Below the pieces are notes generated by a model. That model was not told the DNA's origin, ran no database searches, and saw only the letters and a list, made by a program, of their open reading frames with translations. Below, one piece after another: positions 35,180 through 44,789 of a DNA stretch of 64,000 nt. Where the stretch lies: contig NZ_JBQCGW010000138.1 in the NCBI RefSeq assembly GCF_051955275.1, positions 8,691 through 72,690 on the forward strand, in the 5' to 3' direction. Each line of letters begins with the position of its first letter. Within the stretch, counting starts at the first letter, position 1. Both the position numbers and the translations under genes were made by a program. The DNA is from Pseudobacter sp051955275 (lineage in GTDB: Bacteria > Bacteroidota > Bacteroidia > Chitinophagales > Chitinophagaceae).

Positions 35180-37609
35180 ATGAGAAATGTATTTCTTTGC
35201 CTCCTTTTATTGGTAGCTGCAGGTGCTACCTATAGCCAGGACCAGGTGATCAATCCAGGCGATGTTCAACGTTTCAAAGCCACGGGTAACCAGCTGGAAC
35301 TCTTCACCTCCAATGCGAATATCAGAGTACAGGTTTACAATGCTTCCATGATCCGGGTACGTATGACCCGCGGTTCCTTCCCCGATGATTTTTCCTATGC
35401 CGTAATTGCCCGTCCGGGTGAACAGGTCATAAAACTTGAACAGACAGGCGGCGAGCTCCGCTTTCAGACGGATTCCGTTCAGGTGCGGATCCAGCAAAAG
35501 CCATTTTCCATTGCATTCTATACTTTAAGCGGACAGGTGATCAACCAGGATGAGCCGGGGCTGGCTACTTCCTGGGTAGGCACGGAAGTGACCAGCTACA
35601 AAAAAATGCAGCCGGGCGAAAGGTTCATCGGTTTGGGAGAAAAAACCGGTCCGCTCGACCGCAAGGGCAATGGATATACCAACTGGAACTCCGATGTATT
35701 CGGTTATGCCGCTAATGCGGATCCGCTTTACAGCACCATCCCATTTTATATCGGGGTACATAGCGGGGTGCAGTATGGGATCTTCTTCGATAACAGTTGG
35801 CAGTCGGATTTCAACTTCGGCGCCAGCAATAACCGCTTTTCCTCGTTCGGGGCCAGGGGCGGTGAAATGAACTATTACTTCATTTACAGTTCCAATGTTG
35901 CAGGCATCATCAATCACTACACGGCACTGACCGGCCGCATGAGCATGCCGCCGCTCTGGAGCCTGGGCTACCAGCAGAACCGTTACAGTTATTACCCCGA
36001 TACGGAGGTGCTGAGGATCGCACAGACCCTTCGCGAAAAGAAGATCCCCGCTGACGGCATCACGCTCGACATTCATTATATGGACGCCTACAAGCTCTTT
36101 ACCTGGAACAGGGACCGTTTTCCGGATCCGAAGGGCATGATCGACAGTCTGAACAGGATGGGCTTCAAAACCACGCTGATCGTTGATCCTGGCATCAAAG
36201 TGGAAAAAGGATATGCGGCCTATGAAAGCGGGCTCCGCGAAAATATCTTCCTGAAATATTCTGACGGACAACCTTATACCGGTGAAGTATGGCCGGGCTG
36301 GTGCCATTTCCCGGACTTCACCAGTGTGAAGGGCCGCAACTGGTGGAAGAAACAGATCACCGGTTATACGGATGCCGGGGTGAATGGTATCTGGAATGAT
36401 ATGAATGAGATCGCTACCTGGGGACAGAAGATGCCGAACAATGTGCTCTTCGACTATGACGGCCATCCCACCACGCACCTGAAAGGGCATAATGTTTTCG
36501 GATTGCAGATGGCCAGGTGCAGTTATGAAGGCACGAAAATGGCGCTTCAAAAAAGGCCCTTCATTCTTACACGTGCCGGTTATGCCGGATTGCAGCGGTA
36601 CGCGGCACTCTGGACCGGCGATAACCGGGCTGAAGATGATCATATGCTGGCGGGCGTAAGGTTGCTGAGCAGCCTTGGTTTGAGTGGTGTGCCTTTTTCG
36701 GCTATGGATGTGGGTGGGTTCACCGGAAATGCTACCGTTGGGCTATACACACGCTGGATGCAGCTGGGCGCTTTCATTCCTTATTTCAGGAATCATACAC
36801 AGCTCAATACTAAATCGGCTGAACCCTGGACCTTCGGCGAAGATGTAACGGATATTGCACGCAATTACATTAATCTCCGTTACCGGCTGCTCCCCTATCT
36901 CTATTCCACTTTTCACGAGGCTACGGAGAATGGCATGCCCATAGTGCGCTCCCTGGCTATCGATTACACGCATGATCCGCATATTTATCAGCCGGTATTC
37001 CAGAACCAGTTCTTCTTTGGCAGCAGCCTGCTGGTGATGCCACAGGAAAGTGTGCAGCAGTATGCTAAAGTGTACCTGCCTGCGGGAGAATGGTACAGCC
37101 TGTATACGGATGCAAAAGAAGCGGGCGCACAGGAAAAACTCATCGAGCTCAATACGCCTACTCTTCCTGTTTACGTGAAAGGCGGCAGCATCATTCCCAT
37201 GCAATCGCTGATACAGCATACCGGCGAAAAGCCATCGGATACACTCACACTGCATGTGTACAATGGGGCCGACGCCAATACATTTGTTTATTATGAAGAT
37301 GACGGGTTCAGTTACAATTATGAGTCAGGTGAATACTATCAGCGCAGCATCCGCTTTGATCCGGCCAGTGCCAGTATCACATTAGACCAGCCTTCCGGAA
37401 AAATGCATTCTAAATTCAGGTTCGTTCAGTTGATGTTGCATGGATTTGACAACAGCCAGCTCACACTGAACGGATCAGCCATTCAAACGCGTAAAGACTG
37501 GTTCTCTTACCTGGACGCCTATGCGAAAGAAGGCAGTTTCTATTCCGTACCTGTGACAACCATCCTGCTGCCTTACAACAACAACAAAACAGTGATCAGT
37601 TTTAAATAA
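35180..37609 (+). CDS. GH31 alpha-glucosidase, exported
   Basis: About 809 aa. I choose the ATG at 35180 because MRNVFLCLLLLVAAGATYSQ is a compact signal peptide; 35171 is also possible. GH31 features: N-terminal beta-sandwich with GERFIGLGEKTGPLDRKG, the loop PLWSLGYQQNRYSYYPDTEV, GITLDIHYMDAYKLFTW, nucleophile Asp407 in GIWNDMNE, and acid/base Asp481 in LWTGDN. The C-terminal beta domains end with a DUF5110-like region (VYYEDDGFSYNYESGEYYQR). It should release glucose from malto-oligosaccharides in the periplasm, the place taken by GH97 SusB in the Bacteroides sus locus. It is 40 nt before susC. Confidence 0.93.
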   Translation: MRNVFLCLLLLVAAGATYSQDQVINPGDVQRFKATGNQLELFTSNANIRVQVYNASMIRVRMTRGSFPDDFSYAVIARPGEQVIKLEQTGGELRFQTDSVQVRIQQKPFSIAFYTLSGQVINQDEPGLATSWVGTEVTSYKKMQPGERFIGLGEKTGPLDRKGNGYTNWNSDVFGYAANADPLYSTIPFYIGVHSGVQYGIFFDNSWQSDFNFGASNNRFSSFGARGGEMNYYFIYSSNVAGIINHYTALTGRMSMPPLWSLGYQQNRYSYYPDTEVLRIAQTLREKKIPADGITLDIHYMDAYKLFTWNRDRFPDPKGMIDSLNRMGFKTTLIVDPGIKVEKGYAAYESGLRENIFLKYSDGQPYTGEVWPGWCHFPDFTSVKGRNWWKKQITGYTDAGVNGIWNDMNEIATWGQKMPNNVLFDYDGHPTTHLKGHNVFGLQMARCSYEGTKMALQKRPFILTRAGYAGLQRYAALWTGDNRAEDDHMLAGVRLLSSLGLSGVPFSAMDVGGFTGNATVGLYTRWMQLGAFIPYFRNHTQLNTKSAEPWTFGEDVTDIARNYINLRYRLLPYLYSTFHEATENGMPIVRSLAIDYTHDPHIYQPVFQNQFFFGSSLLVMPQESVQQYAKVYLPAGEWYSLYTDAKEAGAQEKLIELNTPTLPVYVKGGSIIPMQSLIQHTGEKPSDTLTLHVYNGADANTFVYYEDDGFSYNYESGEYYQRSIRFDPASASITLDQPSGKMHSKFRFVQLMLHGFDNSQLTLNGSAIQTRKDWFSYLDAYAKEGSFYSVPVTTILLPYNNNKTVISFK

Positions 37610-37649
37610 TCACCAAACTAACAACCCACTCTCAATTCAACTTGTCATT

Positions 37650-40613
37650 ATGAAATTATTACGCCATTCTGCATTGTGGATGCTTGTCTGCGCCGGCTGG
37701 ATGCTGCTGAATACAGCCAGCGCCCAGCAAAACAGCACCCGTGTTACCGGATCAGTAAAGAATGAAAGGGGCGAGCCCCTGCCGGCTGTATCGGTGAAAG
37801 TTGCCGGCACAGATCGCGGGACTGTCACTGATAATAACGGAATATTTACTCTTCCTGTTACAGGCAATCCCCTGCTCATTTTCTCATTCGTAGGTTATGG
37901 ATCCGTGCAGGTAAAAGCTGCGCCGGTAATGAATATTGTAATGAATCCATCCGACAATACCATCAACGATGTGGTTGTAATCGGTTATGGTACCACCCGT
38001 AAAAAGGAGTTGACCGGTTCTGTAGCCACCATCAGTTCAAAGGATTTTCAGAAAGGCGTGATCAGTACGCCGGAGCAGCTCATTGCCGGTAAAGTGGCGG
38101 GCGTTTCCATCACTTCCAATGGCGGCGCACCTGGGGCAGGCAGTGTGATCCGTGTACGCGGCGGCGCTTCATTGAACGCCAGCAATGATCCGCTCATTGT
38201 GGTGGATGGATTGCCGCTCAGCGGTAACAATATCTATGGTGCATCCAATTCGCTCAGTCTGATCAATCCCAATGATATAGCCAGTTTCACTGTATTGAAA
38301 GATGCTGCAGCCACTGCCATTTACGGTTCCAGGGCAAGTAACGGCGTGATCCTTATCACTACACGGAAAGGTTCCAGTGGTGCGCCGCAGTTCAATTTCG
38401 GAACGCAGGTATCCGTTTCGCGCATCGCTAAAAAAATGAAAGTGCAGTCGGCTTCCGATTTCAGGAAATATGTGGACTCACTCGGAGGCGGCACTTATGA
38501 TAATGTACATACTTTCAAATCGCTCATGGGTAATGCCAGTACAGACTGGCAGGATGAGATCTTCCAGACTGCTATCGGCACTGATAATAATTTCAGTGTG
38601 GCAGGTTCTCTAAAGAATCTCCCCTACCGCATATCCACCGGGTACTTCAATCAACAGGGCCTGCTGCGCACGGATCGCCTGCAACGCTTCAGTGGCGGTA
38701 TCACACTCAGTCCGCGCTTTCTGAAAGATCACCTGAAAGTGGATCTCAACCTGAAAGGAGCTTACAACAAAACCAATTTCGCCAACAATGCTGCCATCAG
38801 TTCGGCTGTTTACTTCGATCCCACGCAACCGGTTCGTGCCAGTTCACCATATGGCGATTACTTTGAGTGGGCATCATTGGATAACGGCAGCGGCGCAATC
38901 ACCCTCAACAAGCTCGCACCCCGCAATCCTGTTGCCTTGCTGGACCTTTACAAAAACACCAGTGATGTATACCGCAGTTATGGCAACCTGCAACTGGATT
39001 ATAAATTCCACTGGCTCCCGGAACTTCATGCCAATCTCAACCTGGGTTATGATATCGCCAAAGGCGATGGGAGAATAGAAGTTCCTGCGTATGCCGCACA
39101 GAACTTCCTGGACGGCGGCCAGCGCAACAAATACACAAACAAGATCAATAACAAAGTGCTGGAATTCTATTTCAGTTACAACAAAGACCTGAAGGAAATC
39201 AGGAGCAATATCAGCGCCACCGCGGGTTACGGCTATTACAATAACCTGAGTACGAATTACAACTATCCGTCTATCCGTGCCAACGGAGACACCATGCCAG
39301 GCTCCAAACCTTTATTTGCCATGGACAAACCGGAAAACACGCTGATCTCCTACTATGGCCGCTTTATCTACACGTATAATAACAAATACATACTTGCGGG
39401 AAGTATCCGTACGGATGGCTCTTCCCGCTTTGCGCCCGATCAGCGCTGGGGCACCTTCCCTTCTCTGGCCTTCACCTGGCAGCTGATCAGGGAAGAATTC
39501 CTGAAGAACCAGCAACTGCTCTCCGATCTGAAACTTCGTTTAAGCTATGGCGTTACAGGCAACCAGGATGGAATCTATAACTACCCTTATCAGAGTATCT
39601 ACTCTGTCAGCGGTAATGGTTCCGCCGTTCAGTTTGGTAATGAATGGTATTATATGGGCACCCCTGCTGCCTATGACGCCAATATCAAATGGGAACAGAC
39701 AGCCACCTGGAATGCCGGTCTGGATTTTGCTTTCCTCAACAACCGCATCAACGGTAGTCTGGATGTTTATTTCAAAAAGACCAAAGATCTGCTCAACACC
39801 ATTCCCATTCCTGCTGGTTCCAATTTCAGCAGCACCATTCTCACCAATGTGGGCAATGTGGAGAACAAAGGCATTGAACTGGGTTTGAGCGCTACGGTAC
39901 TTCATCAGAATAAGCTGAACTGGGATGTGAATTTTAACGCGGCGTATAATGAGAATAAGATCACTAATCTTACGGCTACGAAGGATTCCACGTATCCCGG
40001 CACCTTAACCGGAAATGGTGTGATCCAGATCAATACGGTGGATTACAGCCCCAATTCATTCTGGGTATACCAGCAACAGTACATGAATGGAAAACCTGTT
40101 GAAGGCGTATATGTGGACCGGAATAAAGATGGCGTGATCAACCAGAAGGACCTCTATCGATACAAAGCGCCTTTCCCGAAATTCACTTTTGGTTTTTCTT
40201 CCGAGCTCACGTATGGCAGGTGGCAGCTGAACACCGTGTTGCGCGCCAATCTCGGCAACTACATGTATAACGGCATCTCTACAGGAGCGCTCAGGTCAAA
40301 TATCCTGAACCCGCTGGGTTACCTGGCCAACAGTCTGGATGATGTGCAGCATACCGGTTTCATCAATGGTCAGAATCAATCAGATTACTATATCGAGAAT
40401 GCCAGCTTCCTGCGAATGGATAACCTGGGCCTGGCCTATAATGCAGGGAAAGTATTCCGTGATAAAGTAAGGCTGCGCCTCTCGCTCAATTGCCAGAACG
40501 TGTTCACCGTAACGAAGTACAGCGGTCTTGATCCTGAGATCTATGGTGGTATCGACAATGCCATCTATCCCCGCCCACGCATTTTTGTACTCGGAGCCAA
40601 CCTTCAATTTTAG
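37650..40613 (+). CDS. SusC-type TonB-dependent transporter, starch locus
   Basis: 987 aa: signal peptide (…WMLLNTASAQ), CarboxypepD_reg-like domain (RVTGSVKNERGEPLPAVSVK), TonB box region (INDVVVIGYGTTRKKELTGS), plug (SVIRVRGGASLNASNDPLIV, ASFTVLKDAAATAIYGSRAS) and a barrel ending FVLGANLQF. No STN domain. It imports the oligomers captured by the SusD and SusE partners encoded next. The length is typical for starch-type SusC. Confidence 0.93.
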   Translation: MKLLRHSALWMLVCAGWMLLNTASAQQNSTRVTGSVKNERGEPLPAVSVKVAGTDRGTVTDNNGIFTLPVTGNPLLIFSFVGYGSVQVKAAPVMNIVMNPSDNTINDVVVIGYGTTRKKELTGSVATISSKDFQKGVISTPEQLIAGKVAGVSITSNGGAPGAGSVIRVRGGASLNASNDPLIVVDGLPLSGNNIYGASNSLSLINPNDIASFTVLKDAAATAIYGSRASNGVILITTRKGSSGAPQFNFGTQVSVSRIAKKMKVQSASDFRKYVDSLGGGTYDNVHTFKSLMGNASTDWQDEIFQTAIGTDNNFSVAGSLKNLPYRISTGYFNQQGLLRTDRLQRFSGGITLSPRFLKDHLKVDLNLKGAYNKTNFANNAAISSAVYFDPTQPVRASSPYGDYFEWASLDNGSGAITLNKLAPRNPVALLDLYKNTSDVYRSYGNLQLDYKFHWLPELHANLNLGYDIAKGDGRIEVPAYAAQNFLDGGQRNKYTNKINNKVLEFYFSYNKDLKEIRSNISATAGYGYYNNLSTNYNYPSIRANGDTMPGSKPLFAMDKPENTLISYYGRFIYTYNNKYILAGSIRTDGSSRFAPDQRWGTFPSLAFTWQLIREEFLKNQQLLSDLKLRLSYGVTGNQDGIYNYPYQSIYSVSGNGSAVQFGNEWYYMGTPAAYDANIKWEQTATWNAGLDFAFLNNRINGSLDVYFKKTKDLLNTIPIPAGSNFSSTILTNVGNVENKGIELGLSATVLHQNKLNWDVNFNAAYNENKITNLTATKDSTYPGTLTGNGVIQINTVDYSPNSFWVYQQQYMNGKPVEGVYVDRNKDGVINQKDLYRYKAPFPKFTFGFSSELTYGRWQLNTVLRANLGNYMYNGISTGALRSNILNPLGYLANSLDDVQHTGFINGQNQSDYYIENASFLRMDNLGLAYNAGKVFRDKVRLRLSLNCQNVFTVTKYSGLDPEIYGGIDNAIYPRPRIFVLGANLQF

Positions 40614-40625
40614 TGATCTTAAAAA

Positions 40626-42230
40626 ATGGATATCATGAAAAAATATTGTCGACTATATATCACGGTACTGATTCCGTTCTTTGCGGCGTTCACCGCCTGT
40701 CACAAGGACCTGGACCTGCAGCCGCTCAATGCCAATACATCGGAAAAACAATACAGCACGCTGGAAGGTTACAAGCAGGTGCTGGCAAAAGTGTACGGTT
40801 CTTACTCCCTGGTGAGCAGCGCCGGTGTGGGGGTGTCCGATGTGAATATACCCGGCATCTCCGATGCCGGTACAACCGACTTTTTACGCAGCTGGTGGAA
40901 CCTGCAGGAGCTCACCACGGATGAAGCCATCTGCGCCTGGAACGATCCGCTGGTGCTGAGCTGGCATAATCTTAACTGGACCTCAGGCAATGTATTCATC
41001 AATGCCGCCTATGCGCGCAGTCTTTTTCAGATCACGGTGGCCAATGAGTTCATCCGTGAATCCACGGATGAGAAGATCGCGGCACGCGGCTACAAAGAGA
41101 ATGATGCCAGCACTATCCGCCGGTTCCGTGCTGAAGCCCGTTTCCTGCGAGCCTTCCAGTATTGGGTACTGATGGACCTTTTCGGCAATCCTCCTTTTGT
41201 TACGGAAGCTGATCCTATCGGAAAATACATTCCCAAACAGATCCAACGAGCCGATCTGTTCAATTATGTGGAAGCAGAGTTACTGGCTATTCAGAACGAT
41301 CTGTCAGAACCTCGTCAGAATGAATATGCACGTGCAGACCGTGGCGCCGCCTGGGCATTGCTGGCCCGGATATACCTCAACGCCAAAGTATATACAGGCA
41401 CTGAAAGATTTTCAGATGCCATCACCTGGTCAAAGAAAGTACTGGATGGAGGTTATGCCCTGAAGACGGATTTCAAGACCCTCTTCATGAGCGATAACCA
41501 CCAGAACAATCCGGAGATCATTCTTCCCATTGCATATGACGCCACCAACAGTCAGAACTACGGAGGCACTACCTTCCTGGTCTGCTCTGCGCATGGCACC
41601 AATCCGCAGGACAACCAGGAGTTTGGGATCCCCAGCGGTGGCTGGCTTGGCAACCGGAGTACAAAGAACCTCCCATTGGTTTTCGGCGATTACAGTGGCA
41701 ATACAGATAAACGCGCCCTGTTTGGTCCGGGTAACCTGGAGATAAACGATGTAGTGGTATTCAATGACGGACTGGGTGTATACAAGTTCAATAATATAAC
41801 CAGTACCGGCACTATCCCTCCTTCTCCCAATGGTGTGCTTTGCAGCATCGATTTCCCGCTGTTCCGCCTGGCAGAGATGCACCTGGTATATGCTGAATCA
41901 GTGCTGCGTGGCGGAACCGGTGGCACACAGGCACAGGCACTTAATTATTTCAACGACCTGCGCAGGCGCGCTTATGGAAATAACAACGGGAACCTGACAA
42001 CTATAACGGTAACGGATATCCTGAATGAGCGGATGCGCGAATTATACTGGGAAGGTTTCAGAAGGACCGACCTGATTAGATATGGCATGTTCACCGGCAG
42101 TAACTATCTCTGGCCCTGGAAAGGCGGCGCGAAGAACGGCACAGGCGTGTCTGATCATCTGGCGCTCTTCCCTCTCCCGGCTGCGGAGATCATCGCTAAC
42201 CCGAACCTGGTTCAGAATAAAGATTATTAA
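40626..42230 (+). CDS. SusD-type starch-binding lipoprotein
   Basis: 534 aa; lipoprotein leader (ITVLIPFFAAFTAC). The ATG three codons downstream (40635, MKKYCRLY) is an equally good start. Features close to starch SusD: DLDLQPLNANTSEKQYSTLE, TTDEAICAWNDPLVLSWHNL, FRAEARFLRAFQYWVLMDLF, YARADRGAAWALLARIYLNA, and the C-terminal ERMRELYWEGFRRTDLIRYG with LFPLPAAEIIANPNLVQN. Aromatic-rich loops (SWWNLQEL, WHNLNWTSGN) suit alpha-glucan stacking. It starts 12 nt after susC. Confidence 0.93.
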   Translation: MDIMKKYCRLYITVLIPFFAAFTACHKDLDLQPLNANTSEKQYSTLEGYKQVLAKVYGSYSLVSSAGVGVSDVNIPGISDAGTTDFLRSWWNLQELTTDEAICAWNDPLVLSWHNLNWTSGNVFINAAYARSLFQITVANEFIRESTDEKIAARGYKENDASTIRRFRAEARFLRAFQYWVLMDLFGNPPFVTEADPIGKYIPKQIQRADLFNYVEAELLAIQNDLSEPRQNEYARADRGAAWALLARIYLNAKVYTGTERFSDAITWSKKVLDGGYALKTDFKTLFMSDNHQNNPEIILPIAYDATNSQNYGGTTFLVCSAHGTNPQDNQEFGIPSGGWLGNRSTKNLPLVFGDYSGNTDKRALFGPGNLEINDVVVFNDGLGVYKFNNITSTGTIPPSPNGVLCSIDFPLFRLAEMHLVYAESVLRGGTGGTQAQALNYFNDLRRRAYGNNNGNLTTITVTDILNERMRELYWEGFRRTDLIRYGMFTGSNYLWPWKGGAKNGTGVSDHLALFPLPAAEIIANPNLVQNKDY

Positions 42231-42249
42231 AAGTATTAAACACGATTGT

Positions 42250-43344
42250 ATGCGAACGATAAGTAACTTTTGTTCCCTGTTCACCGTTATACTTTTCCTG
42301 TTTTCCTGTGAGAAAGAAGGCGCGCAGATCGATCTGCAGACAGGAAATTTCCCGGCTGCTGCACTGAGTGCATCCGGTACAACCATAGTGCTTACACCCG
42401 ATAAGGAGAATCAGACCGCCATCAGTTTTCAATGGCTGGCTGCTGAATTCGGCGGCCAGCCTGTGATCAGTTATGTGTTGCAGCTTGGCACAATTGCCGA
42501 TACTGCCAATAACTGGGCCACTGCAAGATCCATCAATATCGATGCGGGTAAAACGAAATACGATTTCATTGTGAAGGACCTCAACAATCTCCTTAACTCA
42601 ATGAATGTACCAGCGAATATGGCCAATAAAATTGCCGTGCGCATCCGCGCCAATGTGAACCAGTACAATGGCGCTGCTTCTACCATTGCTCCGGCATTCA
42701 GTAACACGCTTACCCAGCAGATCACTTCCTATGCGCTGGATCTTTATGTGCCGGGCGACTACCAGGGATGGAGCCCGGGCACTGCGCCCAAACTGGCTGC
42801 CGTACCAGGAAAACCGGGATTGTACGAGGGGTATGTGAACATGCCCGGAGCAGGACAGCATTATTTCAAATACACCAATGCCCCAGACTGGGATCATACC
42901 AATTATGGAGATGGCGGTAACGGCACCTTCAATACGGATGGCAATGCAGCTGGTCTCTCTGTACCTGATGGCGGCTTCTATTATCTCACGGCCAATCTCA
43001 ATACCAATAGCTGGACAGCCACCAAGGTTGTCTGGGGTATCCTCGGTGATGCTTCTCCCGGCAACTGGGACACCGATACGGAAATGAGTTATAACGAAGC
43101 ACAGCAGGTATGGTCAGTTACCGCCAATATGAAAAAGAACGGCTCTTTCAAATTCAGGGCCAATAAAGCCTGGACGCTTGATTTTGGGCTGGATGCAAAT
43201 GGTAAATTGCATTATGCCAACAATCCCTTCCTGGGGTATACGGATGGCCTGAATAATCTCAGTGTGCCGGATGACGGTAACTATACGCTTATCCTGGATC
43301 TGCACATCGCGGGCAATTACACCTATACCTTGCAGAAGAACTAA
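42250..43344 (+). CDS. SusE-like starch-binding outer membrane lipoprotein
   Basis: 364 aa. The frame is open further upstream, but the ATG at 42250, 19 nt after the susD stop, gives the lipoprotein leader MRTISNFCSLFTVILFLFSC. An N-terminal SusE domain (TTIVLTPDKENQTAISFQWL) is followed by two tandem starch-binding modules with exposed tryptophans (LYVPGDYQGWSPGTAPKLA, then VWGILGDASPGNWDTDTEMS and FRANKAWTLDFGLD). In the sus system SusE/F hold starch at the surface and influence the size of oligomers entering SusC. Confidence 0.9.
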   Translation: MRTISNFCSLFTVILFLFSCEKEGAQIDLQTGNFPAAALSASGTTIVLTPDKENQTAISFQWLAAEFGGQPVISYVLQLGTIADTANNWATARSINIDAGKTKYDFIVKDLNNLLNSMNVPANMANKIAVRIRANVNQYNGAASTIAPAFSNTLTQQITSYALDLYVPGDYQGWSPGTAPKLAAVPGKPGLYEGYVNMPGAGQHYFKYTNAPDWDHTNYGDGGNGTFNTDGNAAGLSVPDGGFYYLTANLNTNSWTATKVVWGILGDASPGNWDTDTEMSYNEAQQVWSVTANMKKNGSFKFRANKAWTLDFGLDANGKLHYANNPFLGYTDGLNNLSVPDDGNYTLILDLHIAGNYTYTLQKN

Positions 43345-43362
43345 AAGGCATCAAATCACTTT

Positions 43363-44733
43363 ATGAAACACAGTATGTATCCGATATTATTATCCTGGCT
43401 CCTGATCGCCTGCAGCAAAGGCGGCGATCCGGCGCCTCCTCCACCCGTTGTACCACCGGACCCAACCCCTGCCCAGTATGGAACACCTTTTGCGAATGTT
43501 CCTGAGCCAGCTGATGCTGTGCTCTACCAGGTGAATACCCGCGCCTTCAGTGCCACGGGAAATTTCAAAGGAGTGATCCCGCGCATCGATTCCATCAAAG
43601 CATTGGGAGCAAACGTGATCTACCTGATGCCGGTACATCCCATCGGTAGCGTTAAAGGAGTGAACTCTCCTTACTGTATCAAAGATTATTATTCCGTCAA
43701 TCCAGAACTGGGCACACTGGATGATCTGCGCAACCTGGTGGATACCGCGCATAGCCGCAATCTCACCGTGATCATGGACTGGGTGGCCAATCATACTGCC
43801 TGGGACAATCCCTGGATCACGGCTCATAAAGACTGGTACATGCAGGATGGCAGCGGTAACGTTATAAGTCCACCCAATATGGGGTGGAACGATGTGGCCC
43901 AGTTGAATTTCAGCAATGCAGCCATGCGTAAGGAAATGATCAAAGCCATGAAGAGTTGGGTGTATACGGCCAATATCGATGGTTTCCGCTGTGATTATAC
44001 CGATGGCCCGCCGCTCGATTTCTGGAAGCAGGCCATCGATACGTTGCGCAATATCAAAACGCATAAACTCCTGCTGATGGCGGAAGGTGCACGCAACGGC
44101 AATTATACGGTGGGCTTCGATTTTAATTTCGGGTTCGGCTTCTTCGGAGAGCTGAAGAATATTTATCATCAGAATAAAACAGTGCTCACCATCGATAACC
44201 TCAATCAGAGCGAATACACCAATGCCAACAGCAGACAGCAGGTGATCCGTTACACCAGCAACCACGATGTGAACGGAGCGGAGGGAACACCGCAGGAACT
44301 TTTCGGAGGAGAACAGGGATCGATGGCGGCATTTGTGGTGGCCGGTTTTATGAAAAGCGTGCCGATGATCTATAACGGGCAGGAAGTGGGGATGAGTCCG
44401 CGCATACCTTTTCCTTTTACCGGTGTGAAGATCGACTGGACGAAGAACCCTGCTACCACTGCATTGTACAAGCAGCTCATTGGTTTGCGTAACAACAGTA
44501 ATGCTATCAGGAAAGGGACACTGACTTCTTACAGCACGGCTGATATCTGTGCATTCACCAAAACATTGAATGGAGAACGTGTGCTGGTGATCGCCAATAT
44601 GCGGAACGTTGCCGCAGTTTTTAATAGTAATGCGGCCATTCAGGGTAATTACATCAACGCATTGAGTGGAGCAGCGGTTACCATCGGCGCCTCAATTAAC
44701 CTTGCACCCTACCAATACGTGATCTTAAAATAA
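43363..44733 (+). CDS. GH13 alpha-amylase lipoprotein (SusG-like)
   Basis: 456 aa with a lipoprotein leader (LLSWLLIAC, Cys17), a Pro-rich linker (PAPPPPVVPPDPTPAQ), and a GH13 barrel: region I DWVANH, nucleophile Asp211 in DGFRCDYTD, acid Glu241 in LLMAEGA, and Asp302 in YTSNHD. The C-terminal beta domain is short. Lipid anchoring and the terminal place in the operon suggest a surface endo-amylase cutting starch for SusCD import. No inserted CBM58-type domain, as in Bacteroides SusG, is visible. Confidence 0.92.
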   Translation: MKHSMYPILLSWLLIACSKGGDPAPPPPVVPPDPTPAQYGTPFANVPEPADAVLYQVNTRAFSATGNFKGVIPRIDSIKALGANVIYLMPVHPIGSVKGVNSPYCIKDYYSVNPELGTLDDLRNLVDTAHSRNLTVIMDWVANHTAWDNPWITAHKDWYMQDGSGNVISPPNMGWNDVAQLNFSNAAMRKEMIKAMKSWVYTANIDGFRCDYTDGPPLDFWKQAIDTLRNIKTHKLLLMAEGARNGNYTVGFDFNFGFGFFGELKNIYHQNKTVLTIDNLNQSEYTNANSRQQVIRYTSNHDVNGAEGTPQELFGGEQGSMAAFVVAGFMKSVPMIYNGQEVGMSPRIPFPFTGVKIDWTKNPATTALYKQLIGLRNNSNAIRKGTLTSYSTADICAFTKTLNGERVLVIANMRNVAAVFNSNAAIQGNYINALSGAAVTIGASINLAPYQYVILK

Positions 44734-44787
44734 CTCAGGGTGCAGACAGTAACTCGCCAGAGGCGTGCTACCGGGCGCACCCTGAGT
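44733..44787. repeat. REP-like composite palindrome, copy 3; probable two-way terminator
   Basis: Outer 11-bp perfect arms ACTCAGGGTGC (44733-44743) and GCACCCTGAGT (44777-44787) enclose an inner arm pair GTAACTCGCC/GGCGTGCTAC (44749-44771, two mismatches). The left arm matches 6138-6150, and the inner stem matches the palindrome at 19966-19988. It lies exactly between two converging genes. Confidence 0.75.
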
Positions 44788-44789
44788 AT

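Noticed and set aside
35525..36643. Minus-strand open frame of 372 codons opposite the GH31 gene
   Set aside because: It lies wholly antisense to a gene with intact catalytic motifs, has no signal or domain pattern, and such frames arise from codon bias.
43390..44265. Minus-strand open frame of 291 codons opposite the amylase gene
   Set aside because: Antisense to the GH13 barrel, whose catalytic residues are all intact; no family features.
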